Shown in pieces: positions 1 to 15,039 of a stretch of DNA of 64,000 nucleotides. Both the position numbers and the translations under genes were made by a program. The DNA is from Serpula lacrymans var. lacrymans S7.9. Taxonomy: Eukaryota; Basidiomycota; Agaricomycetes; Boletales; Serpulaceae. Each line of letters opens with the position of its first letter. Position 1 is the stretch's first letter. The notes under the pieces were generated by a model. The model saw nothing but the letters and a program-made list of their open reading frames with translations, was not told the origin of the DNA and did not search any database. The DNA is taken from positions 1,888,249 to 1,952,248 of the forward strand of contig NW_006763297.1 in the NCBI RefSeq assembly GCF_000218685.1, in the 5' to 3' direction.

Positions 1-764
1 CTTCAAAGTTGACCTCTTTGCCGTTACATGCTGCTGGACCATACCGGAAAGGTGAAAAGAACCTGTCTCAGCTTTTCATCTCTTCGTACACGCCAACATT
101 GTCCGCGCTGATCAGGTCGCGAAGAAAGTCGACGATTGTCAGTCCAGGGTTAGATACTCCCATTCAAACTTTCCTTGCTGTTGGCCAAGCGAAACCTCAC
201 AAAAGCACTGACGAAAATGAACTCCAGTCAGTCGATGCAGAGCTTGACTTGGTTAGGACTCTTGTGCCACCTTCTTTGTCATATTCTCAGGTGACTGGCG
301 ATGCTGCGACTGTAGATGGAGTAATGAATGGATTCCGTGCGAATGGGTGGATTCACCTAGCCTGTCACGGCAGACAGGACTTTTCACAGCCTTTTGACTC
401 TAGCTTTGCTTTACGTGACAAACCTCTTCGTCTCATGGATATCATTCATGCGGACCTCGAAAATCCCGAGTTTGCCTTCTTATCAGCTTGTCACACTGCT
501 CTTGGAGATGAGAGCACACCAGATGAAGTTATCCATCTTGCAGCTGGCATGCAGTTTTCTGGATTTCGCAGCGTTATAGGGACATTATGGGCAGTCGATG
601 ATAAAACTGCAATGCACGTGGTCACCGAGTTCTACAAAAACCTTTTCAACGAGGGAATCAACTGTACAGGTGCTGCAAAGGCACTCAACAAAGCCGTAAA
701 GAAGGTAAACAAAACAGAGGTACCATTAGATCAGAGGATTGTATTCATTCACATCGGAGCCTAA
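1..764 (+). CDS. CHAT-domain protein, C-terminal part (5' end outside window)
   Basis: The reading frame is open from the first base and ends at 764, so only the last 250 or so residues of a larger protein are present. It matches the CHAT caspase-like peptidase fold that closes many basidiomycete TPR-CHAT proteins. The likely catalytic dyad is intact: a histidine in a W-I-H-L-A-C-H-G block and a cysteine in F-L-S-A-C-H-T-A about 45 residues later. The stretch G-F-R-S-V-I-G-T-L-W-A-V-D-D is also typical. Proteins of this kind are thought to act in regulated proteolysis or cell-death-like responses; that role is family inference. TPR repeats would be expected upstream but cannot be seen. The gene is convergent with the Scm3-like gene. 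Confidence 0.85.
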   Translation, partial: SKLTSLPLHAAGPYRKGEKNLSQLFISSYTPTLSALIRSRRKSTIVSPGLDTPIQTFLAVGQAKPHKSTDENELQSVDAELDLVRTLVPPSLSYSQVTGDAATVDGVMNGFRANGWIHLACHGRQDFSQPFDSSFALRDKPLRLMDIIHADLENPEFAFLSACHTALGDESTPDEVIHLAAGMQFSGFRSVIGTLWAVDDKTAMHVVTEFYKNLFNEGINCTGAAKALNKAVKKVNKTEVPLDQRIVFIHIGA

Positions 765-1149
765 CTAGTGTTATCCATGCTGTCGGTTAATAGCGAGGTA
801 AAATGATAATCTTTAGGTTATTGTAAAGACAATAACCTTTGCGGAGACTAGCACCTGAGTAAAATCTTTCCAGAAAAGGTCGTTGGAAAAACTTTGGTAA
901 AAATTCCCGGAGGTAACGAATTACTGTAGTACGGATCCACCGTCCTACAATTAGCTGAATTGAATTATCACATCGTATTCGCGTGGATCGTGATTGATAT
1001 TCCATGGATCTGCCACGTTCAACATGCTACCGTTGAAGACACTGCATAGAATCAAATCACAAAAAAAAATAAACAATAAAGATACTACAATATACAAACT
1101 GATTGGTCACATCTAGCTCTGCTCAGTAAGCGGATTTTTTTCACTGTTA
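765..1149. other. Intergenic, convergent 3' ends
   Basis: 385 bp between the stop codons of the CHAT gene and the Scm3-like gene. No coding potential was seen. An A-rich stretch near 1060-1080 with an AATAAA-like string could serve 3'-end formation on the plus strand. Confidence 0.5.
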
Positions 1150-4100
1150 TCATTTCTTCGCTCGCGATGGTTTATCGGCTGCAACAATCGAACGGCTCCT
1201 GCCACGTTTGGAGAGCGCTGAAGTCTCAGAAACTTCTTGCCTATTGGGTGGACCAGGCGTTCGACCCCTTTCTATCTGTTGGCCTCGAGATTCTATTGGT
1301 GTCGAAGATTCATCGTCGACAACCTGAGACCGTTTCGTGCTTTTTGAGATCTCGTCCATCGAGCTTGCAGCCACACGTCTTATAGAGGACTGTGGGCGAT
1401 GTGATGCATGCTCGTTTTTCATAGGACGTGACCCCTGTTTATCGCTCGTATCTTGACCGGATCGATTTTCAGTTACCCAGGCATCCAATTCATCGACGGG
1501 CGAGTCGTGACGCCTTCTGCCTCGATTCTCTGAAGTCGAGGGACGATCAACAGAGCGTGGACGATGATCGTCATTTAGAACGAATGACACTCTCCTTCCC
1601 CTCGACTTACTACGTCCCTTAACGAGAGACTTTGGACGCACAATCTCGCCATCACCTGTTGAGAGAGCAGGCGATAGAAGTTGAGGCGAAGAGGGCGGAA
1701 AGGTTGCTTGCGACGATGAAGGAGTGATCATATTGGAAAAAGACTGCGCAGGGACAGGAGTTTGATGCATGAATGGGATAGATGATGATGAAGAGTCACT
1801 TCGACTATGGAGCGGTGGGGGCGGTCTGGACTGATGGGATATATGATGTGTGGGGGTATAAGGTGGCCAAGGCGGAGGGCTAGGAAGGGAAGGCGGAGGA
1901 TATGACGGGTGAGCATATGGTGCAGGAGGTGGCGCTGAGTGCTGCATCCACGGCGGTTGCCCTGGACCTGCATGTCCATTGGAAGACATGAGGAAGGAGA
2001 GATGGTGCATCGCTTGTGCGAGGAGGTATTGCGCATGTTGGGTTTGCATGGAATCCATGTGTGGAGGGTACGACTGGGGTGTATCCGGATATGGATTGGA
2101 AGTTAAAGGGTGATGTGGAACGCTATATGGCTGAGAATAAGGATAAGGATAATAAGGTGACGCGGTACGGTCGGACGAAGGAACTGGAGTAGGTAGGGGT
2201 ACTGATGGCACACGGGACGAAAAGTGACGATGTTCTCTTTCGACGTGGCGATCTGACCACAGATATAAGCATGGGACATGTCTGAATTATGAATAAACAT
2301 ACCTTGATCCCGAAACTGATGGCTGTCGTGATCACTAGGGGTAGCTGGCCGCGAATTCGAATACCGAAATGGAGGACTGTCGAGGACTGGCGATGCTGCA
2401 GAAACATTGTGCGGTGAGTCCTCCGATGGTTCTGAAAGGGTAGATGAAGGGAGGCGTTTTCGTTTTCGCCCTCTTGATGGAGTTCCCGGGGTCTCTGGAG
2501 GATGGGAAGGAAGCCTTCGAGTACTAGAGGGAAAGTCATTGGCAAAGTCTTCATCCGCTGCTGGTTCCTTTGTGGGCAGTCCTTTTGCGGCTGGAGTTAC
2601 CTTATGGACAACAAGAGTATCGCGAAGTTCTCTACCCTTTCCCTTCTCTTTGGCTGGGATGCGTTTTTCAACTGAAGTGTTTGATATTGCTTCAGCTTCA
2701 GCATCGTCTGACGTCTCCACCACTTCCTTGTCCGAGTCCCTGTCGCGAGCTGTTACCTGTTTTTTAAGCTTGCCAGAAGTAGATTTTCGAATGATAAGTA
2801 CTTCCGGTACGAGTCTGGGTTTCGAGGGCTTTTTGGGAATTTTGCTATGAGTATCTGTTGCCTTCTGTGGAGACCTGCGCTTTTTGGATTTACTAAGAAG
2901 ATCGATCATAGGAGCAACCTCATGATTTGGCACTTCAAGGACTGGAGGGGGTAGTTCAACATCCATTATGGCGCCTATTTCAGGGGAGAGCGGCGGTGCT
3001 TCGAATGGAGGGAGCGAAGCAGCTTTAGAAGAGTTTTGGGGTGGATTTTCTATCTGGAACGAAGACGAACGTGGCGGAGTTTGCAGTTGTAGTGCTGAGC
3101 CGTCTATAACAGGTGAATCTTGTCTGAGAAGAGGAGATGCAGGTACGTGCCCTCGTTCGCGCGATTTTGCAGCTCTTGGTTTCGACTTGCCCCTGCTTTT
3201 TGACCTAGCACGTGTTTTCGGTGCGACGGAACGCCTAGAAACAGTTCCACTGCGTTCAGAGACTGGAACCGGTGGAGGAGTGGGTGGTGGTGAAGGTGTA
3301 GGAGAGTCTGAAAGATCAATTACTTCGTTTTCGATTCGCGAGATATCTTCCTGCTCACGATCGCGTGATACTTGGTACACTGCACTAGCCTCGTCCCTCT
3401 CCCATACACCTAGCTCGTCCTCGGACTCGTCGTCTGTGGGTGGGTCAAAGTTTATATGCATAATTTCAATATCAGAGGAGCTAGAAACGTCAGCATCATC
3501 TCTGGTCGCTTCTTCTGATCGTGTCTCTCCGCGTTCCGTAGCATTCCCATCCTCCGACTCCTTGTCGCTATTGTCTTTATCTTGTTCTGCCAGCACTTTT
3601 CGCAAGGCAGCCAAATCCTCGTTTGACAGATAATCTTCCTCAGCATACAGATCCTGTCGCTTTCTTTCTGCCTCCAGAAATTCGTTCAAGTCCTCTGCAT
3701 CTGCCGACTCCATTCCGCGCATTGGTGGCACATTGCGATTTATTCGTTCTGCCACGAATGTTTGGCTAATATCTGGTTCTGGAACGGAAGAATCCACTTC
3801 ATCTTCATCTTCCTGGTCGTTTTGGTCACGGTCGTCGCCAAATGATTCGGAAGGGTCGTCAAGCGGAAGATGGCCAATGTCATGGTGTGCAGTACCACGC
3901 AACACACCTCTATCTTTGATTATAGCTCCTGACCATAAATCAACGACATCATCCTCATCCAACCTGCGGTTATAACGTTCTGCGAGTTCAGCCCAGGCGT
4001 TGAGAACGCGCATAGAGGATGCTCTTCTGGCATCTTGGACGTCTGCTGCCGGGTCCTGCGACGGCGTATGAAAAGATAAAGGCGTGGATGAGGAAGAGCT

Positions 4101-4187
4101 TGACGGTGTCGCTGTAAGTCGGGGCCGTTTGGGGAGAGGAGCGGTATCTGGAGCGCGTAGAGGAGGGTTCATTGGGCGAGACACCAT
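1150..4187 (-). CDS. Scm3/HJURP-like CENP-A chaperone
   Basis: Two exons, 4187-2303 and 2252-1150, joined across a 50-nt GTATGT...CAG intron, give 995 aa. Residues about 55-100 hold the recognisable part: a V-L-N-A-W-A-E-L helix followed by D-D-V-V-D-L-W-S-G-A-I-I and a K-D-R-G-V-L-R-G block. This resembles the Scm3/HJURP helix and 'DVIDL-tG-IV-dnGhLR' signature, which binds CENP-A/H4 and loads it at centromeres. A second conserved-looking acidic helix (N-E-F-L-E-A-E-R...) sits near 165-205. The rest is low complexity: Ser/Pro/Asp/Glu-rich, with KRKR-type basic patches suggesting nuclear import, and a Pro/Tyr-rich C-terminal third. The assignment rests on one short motif, so another nuclear protein is possible. 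The ATG at 4187 gives the longest frame. Confidence 0.7.
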
Positions 4188-6622
4188 CGTAGGGAATACA
4201 ATTCAACTTATTCCACGTAAGTCATGTGACTGGTCCGTTGAGGCAAGTCTCGGGCAATTCCGCCATATTTCATTTATACAGTATACTATAACCATTTTAT
4301 AAAAGGACTCGAAACAAATACAGCGTGGTAGACGAAGAAAAAAGTACTCCATACCTAACTGCGATATTCAGTTAAGTGTGTATCTATGGGTGAGAATGTC
4401 AAGTTACTGCGATACTGGTGAGTGACATGAGCAAATTGGATAGATCGCGATGGTGGATTTATCGAATCATGGTTGTCAGACTGGGAGTCGACAGTGCGTA
4501 GGTGAAGAATAATGCGGCACGCCAGGCTGCTGTGCAAGGTATAATATAGTCTGGAGGGAAGAACTCGGTTTAACATCCTCAGACGACTACAAACCAACGA
4601 CAGCCTTAGATCACTTACATGTCTAAGACAGGTCTCAGGGCAGACTAGAAAAGGACTGCTTTGAGATCTACTACAGACAACAAATATTGGGAAGGGCTTA
4701 CAGGGAAACTGGTCATGGCGACAGCATTTCCCACTGACAATGCTAGGTAGTGTGCATGAGCATTGCATCTGAAAAAGAGAACACTATTCAACGTACCCAA
4801 GGTACAGATGTAAAATATGATCCCATCCTTGTAAAGTGTTCGTACTAGAGGACTGGAATTATGGCGAAAGACCCCAACCATTCGGTAAAGCAAGAGGCTT
4901 AAGAGTACTAATCAGTTGAATGAAACCATCAATTCATGAATGTCATAAAGCAGGCGGAATAAATATCAAACTTACTTGTTTCAAGAAATATGACGCACAT
5001 TATAATCACCACCGCATACACAGAGTCACCCGCTTGCGTAACAGGGCTGCATCCTTGTGGATTGGGTATCTGAATGTCTTTTTTTCAAACTTTCTAACTG
5101 AGACACAGGCGAGAATATAGGGAAGCTCACAGTATAGAAAATGAACATATACAAAGGCACAGGTGATCATAGCGACACCGAGAGCCTTTGTTTGGTTTGT
5201 AAATCTTTATAGTCGAGGGCAAAGGTGAGAGGTCGTACCGAAAATAGAGTCCACAAGAAATAATGAAGTCTTTTGCGGTCACCCCAGACTGCACATGTTC
5301 GAAGAACGAGTATCGCTGAGTTGATACTTGTAAATGTTTGCCTGTCATGATATCATGTAAGAACTCTCGCCTTCTGTTCCAACGACGCCGGTTATGCCAA
5401 GCACTGCAGAGTTTTTTCAGATTATATGAGTATATATGATGCAGGTCTAACGCAGGTAACTTTACCTCCACTAGCATAAGTCGCTTGTCGGCATACCTGG
5501 ATAATGGGAAGAAAGTTCCTCAGTAAATAACAAGAGAAGAGGCGGAAAATGAACACGAACACTTGGGGATACACTGGGGCTGGACGATACTTGAAGTCTA
5601 TCAGCTCTGTACGGGCCACTGAATATCGATTACTCACAGATCATGTTCGGGATAGTCACGATGAACATATAATAGCGAGAAAAAAGGAATAAGAATTTGG
5701 CAAGGTTCCATTTTGATTTCCAAATCAGCGCAACCTGGACTAACAATTTAGCACTCTCGGACGTTTATAAGCGAGTCAGCTCTACCTCCCGCTCCAGGGT
5801 ATTGCAATAATCTAGGACCTACGATGTGGACATTAGTCGAACAAGGATAGTCAACCAGGAGGCTTACTAGAATAGGAAAACATGCCACTATTCTCGTAGA
5901 TGTTCATATCGGATTAGTACTCATTGTTTGCTACTTGAAGGAATCTGCCATTTAAACGCACCGTCTACATACTAAACAGGTGTGGAGTTAAATCGCTGAA
6001 AAATCTGCTAATTTAAAGGGGTCCGAATGGGCTTTGCTGACCTTGACTACTTGAACTTGAAACGCTACAGAGTTTGTAAGGTATGTTGGAATGGAAGTCA
6101 TAGTATATCGCAAGGTTAGAGAAAGGTTGATGTGCAGGCGTACGTTGGGGGAAAGGCTAGACTAGGATGCATACGCAGGCATTATAACAATCTTGTGTAG
6201 AGGCGTTAAGGCTATGACCCTGTCAACCATATCATAAAACATAGTCATATGAGTACTATTACCACTTATGCTGTGTGTGTACGGCATATATCCTGCAGCT
6301 GAACGGCTTGTTCAGAATACCAAGTCTTTATTTTACGCAAATAATACAGTCCCTCCCTCAATCTTTGATGGCGTATCATATTTTTAGCGCTCTGTACGTA
6401 ATTGAGGCAGGACTCTGAACTTCCACGTTGACGTTGATCTAGAGTTTTTAGGAGAACGGTTATTTGTGCAGCACATTTATCACAACTAAATATGTTTCCT
6501 CCTTTATTGTGCTCGTGTAAAGGTATAAACACAGAAGCAGGATCAGAATACAGTGCAAAATGTTGGCGCGATACTACATACTCGGAAAACGACAGTCATG
6601 ATCGAGTTAAATGGGTCCGACA
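4188..6622. other. Gene-poor 2.4 kb stretch
   Basis: No open frame here resembles a known protein on either strand. The longest (137 aa on minus near 4355-4768, 116 aa on minus near 5127-5477, 88 aa on minus near 6266-6532) are compositionally random and lack plausible exon partners. No tRNA-like cloverleaf or tandem repeat was noticed. The left edge holds the Scm3-like gene promoter and the right edge the 3' end of the AsaB-like gene. It could hold a non-coding RNA or an old transposon remnant, but nothing specific supports either. Confidence 0.5.
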
Positions 6623-7568
6623 TCAGTCGTAGAAAACAAGAAGTCTCAGCTCAATCGACTCTCGCAGAGGGGCATCTTTCGGGGTCGTCGGATCCTGGAA
6701 TCCTGTATGGGGCGTCATAACCGCTACGCTGCCATCTTGCACAGAGTCGAAGCTAGAAGATCAAGTGATATCAGTGATTGCAACATTCCTGATGATCATG
6801 ATGCGTACCATTTGATAAGCACGATCTCGTCCGGTTCCATGCCCTTGAGATACTTCCACTTGTGATTTGGATTGTGCCTGATACCCAATATCTCCCCTTC
6901 CCTATCCGGATAGATCAGCGCAACTGGTATCAAGTCCTTCTTAGCGTCGACACTGCGATAATCGCACAGTGCGAGGGGCCAGTCGAGAGCCGCATGAGAG
7001 ATGGGGCGCCAGAGGTTGACGATCTGGAAACGGCGGCGAAGCAGAGCAGGCGCATCAGTGGGTGGGAGATGACGATGGACGCGAGCTACGGAGGATGCTG
7101 TGGTCTGGTCGACATGGACTAGAGAGACTGGCTGACGCCTTTGTGGGCTATCATCTGCTTCTCCTGGTCGACGGCGTCGAATAGCTGCGATCAGAAATGG
7201 ACGAGTGAGCAGACAAGTCGCTGAGGTTCAAGGAGAAAGAACATACTATGGTCAAAGACGACGGCACTGCTAGCGCCTGTTAGTTCTTTGATGAGTTCGA
7301 TGCTCTCTGGGTAATACTCTTTCTGGATCTCAGCATCATCTGTGAAAGTGGTATGCTTGGCGGGGCGGCGAAAGAACTGGAACCCAGAATTATCAAGAGT
7401 ATAATCGCCCTCGCTTCCACGGACGTTCTCGATCTGAGCTTCATGATCATCCTCTACCCAACTACGGTCGACCTTGCCGGTCACGGGATCAGCATTAACA
7501 TTGGTGTAAACTCGTCTCCCGTCTGAGGGCGGAAGGAAATACTTGAGGAGAGTACTCGTCGTGCTCAT
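6623..7568 (-). CDS. AsaB/CmcJ-like hydroxylase/desaturase family protein
   Basis: Three exons (7568-7247, 7184-6809, 6752-6623) with introns of 62 and 56 nt give 275 aa. The protein matches the fungal family of GA4-desaturase/AsaB/CmcJ-like proteins, which are non-haem iron-type oxidoreductases often found in secondary metabolism. Family landmarks are an N-terminal N-A-D-P-V-T-G-K-V-D block, G-F-Q-F-F-R-R-P-A-K-H-T, Y-Y-P-E-S-I-E-L-I, V-V-F-D-H-T-I-R-R-R at the first splice junction, I-V-N-L-W-R-P-I in the middle, and a C-terminal H-T-G-F-Q-D-P-T-T-P plus R-E-S-I-E-L-R. The substrate cannot be told from sequence. No polyketide synthase, NRPS or terpene gene lies nearby, so there is no evidence of a biosynthetic cluster. 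Confidence 0.85.
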
Positions 7569-8395
7569 TATCGGTGCTCAGATGCTCCAACTTTCCAAAA
7601 ATCCGTAGGCAGAACGATAAGAAAATGACATGGCGACATTTCGCGATATATATGTGGTGTATATTGCTGAGGAATCAACAGCCTGAGAAGGAAATCTAAA
7701 AGTTGCGTGCTTGGCTTACACACCTCATTTTCTCGCAGTTTTTCCGTCTATTCTTTCCATAGTAGGACTAGAAAACAGAAGTTAGGAATGAACAATGAGT
7801 CATCGTGTCTCAGGCTGGTTAAACCCACACCCAGTGATCGCCACAGTGCCATGTTATCGGTATGCATAGTTGGTGTGCATCCATGATTAATCAAAGGCTG
7901 GCGTTTCTGTTACAAGGTCACCGTCGAGGTGCATGATGGCCTTGGGGTCCAAGTACACTGCAGGACTTTAGTGAGGTGCGTTTGGCGGGTTCGTCATTTG
8001 TGACTGGCGCATGAAAATGCACTCAATGCACAGCACTTTTGGCGAGATAAGGTACGGCGAAGTCAAACTGCCCCCAGAGGAAGCTTTCACTGCTGAGAGG
8101 CTTCATGCATCGATGGTCGATTGTCGCTGTAGTACGGAATTTATTCAAGTTGCACCAACAATATTCGGTTTAGTTACCGGAGTCGCCCGGACTGACCGCA
8201 GGTCCCATTGTACTCGAGGCGCTCATATGTCGATATACAATGAGCTCTAAGGGGAGATGAACCGCTTTATTGTCTTTGCCATCATCGTGCTTTCTTCCAA
8301 CCACCCCAAACGCTCTCCAGGCTGAGCCGTTGAGTCTATTCTTTTCAGTTTTCGCTCACTTCACACTTTCCTTACACATGCACTTTCCTTTGAAT
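7569..8395. other. Intergenic between divergent genes
   Basis: 827 bp between the AsaB-like start (minus) and the GH71 start (plus). It should contain both promoters. A 79-aa frame at 8011-8250 has no recognisable features and is probably spurious. A CT-rich stretch at about 8340-8390 precedes the glucanase start and is typical of fungal 5' leaders. Confidence 0.5.
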
Positions 8396-10277
8396 ATGCT
8401 CTCGGTTTCCCTTTGTATTTCTCTACTTGTTGCATTTGCTAATGCCATCCCTCTCAAAAGAACAATGTCTGCTGAGGTCAGTATGCCACCACCTGCTACT
8501 TCTCTTCACTCTGCGACACCAGTCTCTTCCTCCGAGTCTCTACCCGCGGCATCCTCAGCCACTACCACAACCATTGTCTCTGGAGGTCCTTCTACTACCA
8601 CTACCACTCCCACTGTCTTATCTTCTGCTCCAAAATATGTTGTGGCGCATGTTATCGTAGGAAACACTTATCCATACACAGTCGATAATTGGAAATCGGA
8701 CATTTTGCTTGCACACGCCAACGGGATCGACGGGTTTGCATTGAATGTTGGATCTGATAGCTGGCAGCCCCAAAGAGTTGCTGACGCGTAAGAACAAAGC
8801 CTATCACAAATAATCCCTGAAATAACGCAATGAATCATAGATATAGTGCAGCTGCACAATCCAGTACCGGCTTCAAGCTTTTCTTGTCTTTTGACATGTC
8901 GTGAGTGTCTTTTTCTTTCGTTCTGTTATGCGATACTCAGCGTTGTCAAGTGCAATGCCGTGTAGCTCTAGTGAAGACGCCTCAGTTCTCCGCAATTACA
9001 TCACTACCTATGCTTCACATCCAAATCAATTGATCTATAACGATCGTGTATTTGCATCCACATTCTCTGGAGAATCATGTACTTTCGGACAAGGAAGTGT
9101 TCCATCAGGCTGGTCTACGCAGTTTACACAGCATCCAGACCTGACCGGGTCAAATGCGGTCTACTTTGTCCCTTCATTTTTTGTGAATCCGAACCAGTTC
9201 AATACATTTGGTGATGTTATGGATGGTGATTTCAATGTAAGAGGCTCTTCACGTCTCTCAGCGCTTGGTTTGACTAAAATACAATCATCAGTGGAACTCT
9301 GGCTGGCCCATTCAAGTTAGTACATCATTTGCAACGTCTCTCTTGAAGCCCCTAGGAGCAGCACTCTCTAGTCTCTCCTCAAAGGCAACAACTGCTCTGG
9401 CGCAGTTCGTTGGATCAAACTCCAGTGACTCTGAGTACCTCAGCGCACTGGCTACAATGGGAGGCCAGAATCGGACTTATATGGCAGCAGTGTCTCCTTG
9501 GTTCTTCACACACTATAGCCCTCAAACTTACGACAAAAACGTATGTATCACTTTTATGTTGTCTAATGGCGCACACACAACTCTTAACTCACTTACCGCG
9601 CTATGTATAGTTCATCTATCTCAGCGATGACCATTTGTACTCCAAGCGATGGGAATCGCTCGTCGCTATGCGAGACCAGGTCGACATTGTTCAAATTGTG
9701 ACATGGAATGATTATGGTGAATCACACTACATCGGCCCAATTGAGGGTGCACAACCTAACAGCCAAGGTTGGGTGGACGGCCTTGATCACACCGGCTGGC
9801 TCAACATGACATCGTACTATTCATCTGCATTTAAGACTGGTTCATACCCTGCCGTCACCAAAGACCAACTGTACCTATGGTCACGCACACACCCCGTCAA
9901 TGCTGATGCACCCGATCCAGTTGGACGGCCATCGAATTATCAGCTGGTAAGATCCATTCAGCGCCAGGTTCCTAATATCAAGTGTTATAACTGATTGCTG
10001 TCATTGACATTGACAGACACAAGATAAACTATGGGCCGTGGTGATGGCTACCGCTCCTTCTACTGTCATTCTCTCCACCTCTTCTACCAACTCCCAGACG
10101 TTTTCTGTCCCGGAAGGTGTGTCAAAACTTTCATTACCGATCGAAGCAGGCGGAATCATGCACGGTACGATCACGAGAAATGGCCAGACTGTTGTTGATC
10201 TTCAGCCGAGCAATTTCACATTCAATCCGAATCCACCGTCGTACAATTTCAATGCTTTTGTTGCTTACTCTGCGTAG
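8396..10277 (+). CDS. Secreted glucan endo-1,3-alpha-glucosidase (GH71)
   Basis: Six exons (8396-8787, 8841-8900, 8951-9236, 9292-9540, 9611-9946, 10017-10277) give 527 aa. The N-terminus is a hydrophobic signal peptide ending near A-N-A, followed by a Ser/Thr-rich linker to about residue 75, then the GH71 barrel. Conserved blocks include I-D-G-F-A-L-N-V-G-S, W-N-S-G-W-P, A-V-S-P-W-F-F-T-H-Y and W-N-D-Y-G-E-S-H-Y-I-G-P-I-E-G-A. Family members cleave alpha-1,3-glucan (mutan, pseudonigeran) in fungal walls, so the likely role is wall remodelling or attack on other fungi. The acceptor at 8950 was chosen because the nearer AG at 8939-8940 runs into a stop. An in-frame ATG at 8378 is an alternative start that also leaves a signal peptide. 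Confidence 0.93.
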
Positions 10278-10555
10278 ATGCATCTCATGACTCGTTTTCG
10301 ACGAATTTTGTTTCTTTGGATATTTGGCATGTCGGAAAAATCCAATTCACCTGATCAGGACTGCTGGAGCATGCTGCGAGTACGGTGTTGCCTGACGACC
10401 TTATAAGGGAGCTGGAGTATAAAACCATAGTGCAGATGAAAAGCCTATCATCATGTCTTATGAGACCTTACAAGGGGAATAGAGGACGTGATAAGGTGTG
10501 ATCAAGCCCTATGGAATCGTAGCGAAAAATGAAAAAGCGTTGTTTAAGTCAGCTC

Positions 10556-10655
10556 GTTCCAAAACGGGCCCGTTTCGAAATGGCAGCGTTTTAAAACGAG
10601 ACGAGACTTTTTTGGCGGGCGACGTTTTGAAACGGTGGCTGCCGAACGGGCCCTT
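10556..10655. repeat. Cluster of short palindromes upstream of DHR1
   Basis: Within 100 bp lie a perfect 14-nt palindrome AAACGGGCCCGTTT (10562-10575), a perfect 12-nt palindrome CGTTTTAAAACG (10587-10598), the near-palindrome CGTTTTGAAACG (10623-10634), and a second CGAACGGGCCC block. The outer GGGCCC-containing arms form an imperfect inverted repeat with each other. The segment lies just before the first supported DHR1 coding sequence. It may be a promoter element or a small hairpin insertion. Confidence 0.6.
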
Positions 10656-10671
10656 GGTTAGTGAGTCCATC

Positions 10672-14898
<4,227 letters not shown>

Positions 14899-15039
14899 TG
14901 TATTAACAATACATATTTTGGATGTGGTATTACAGTTATATTCTAGTGAATGGTGTGCTGTGTAATGTCTGAATGTAGTGATAAAATAATGCGCAGATGT
15001 TCCGACCGAAATATTAATCTATGAAGGAAAAGCCAGACG

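Noticed and set aside
4355..4768. 137-aa minus-strand open frame
   Set aside because: Random composition, no family pattern, no plausible exon partners or leader.
6266..6532. 88-aa minus-strand frame with a C-x2-C pair
   Set aside because: Only one Cys pair, no further zinc ligands or family match.
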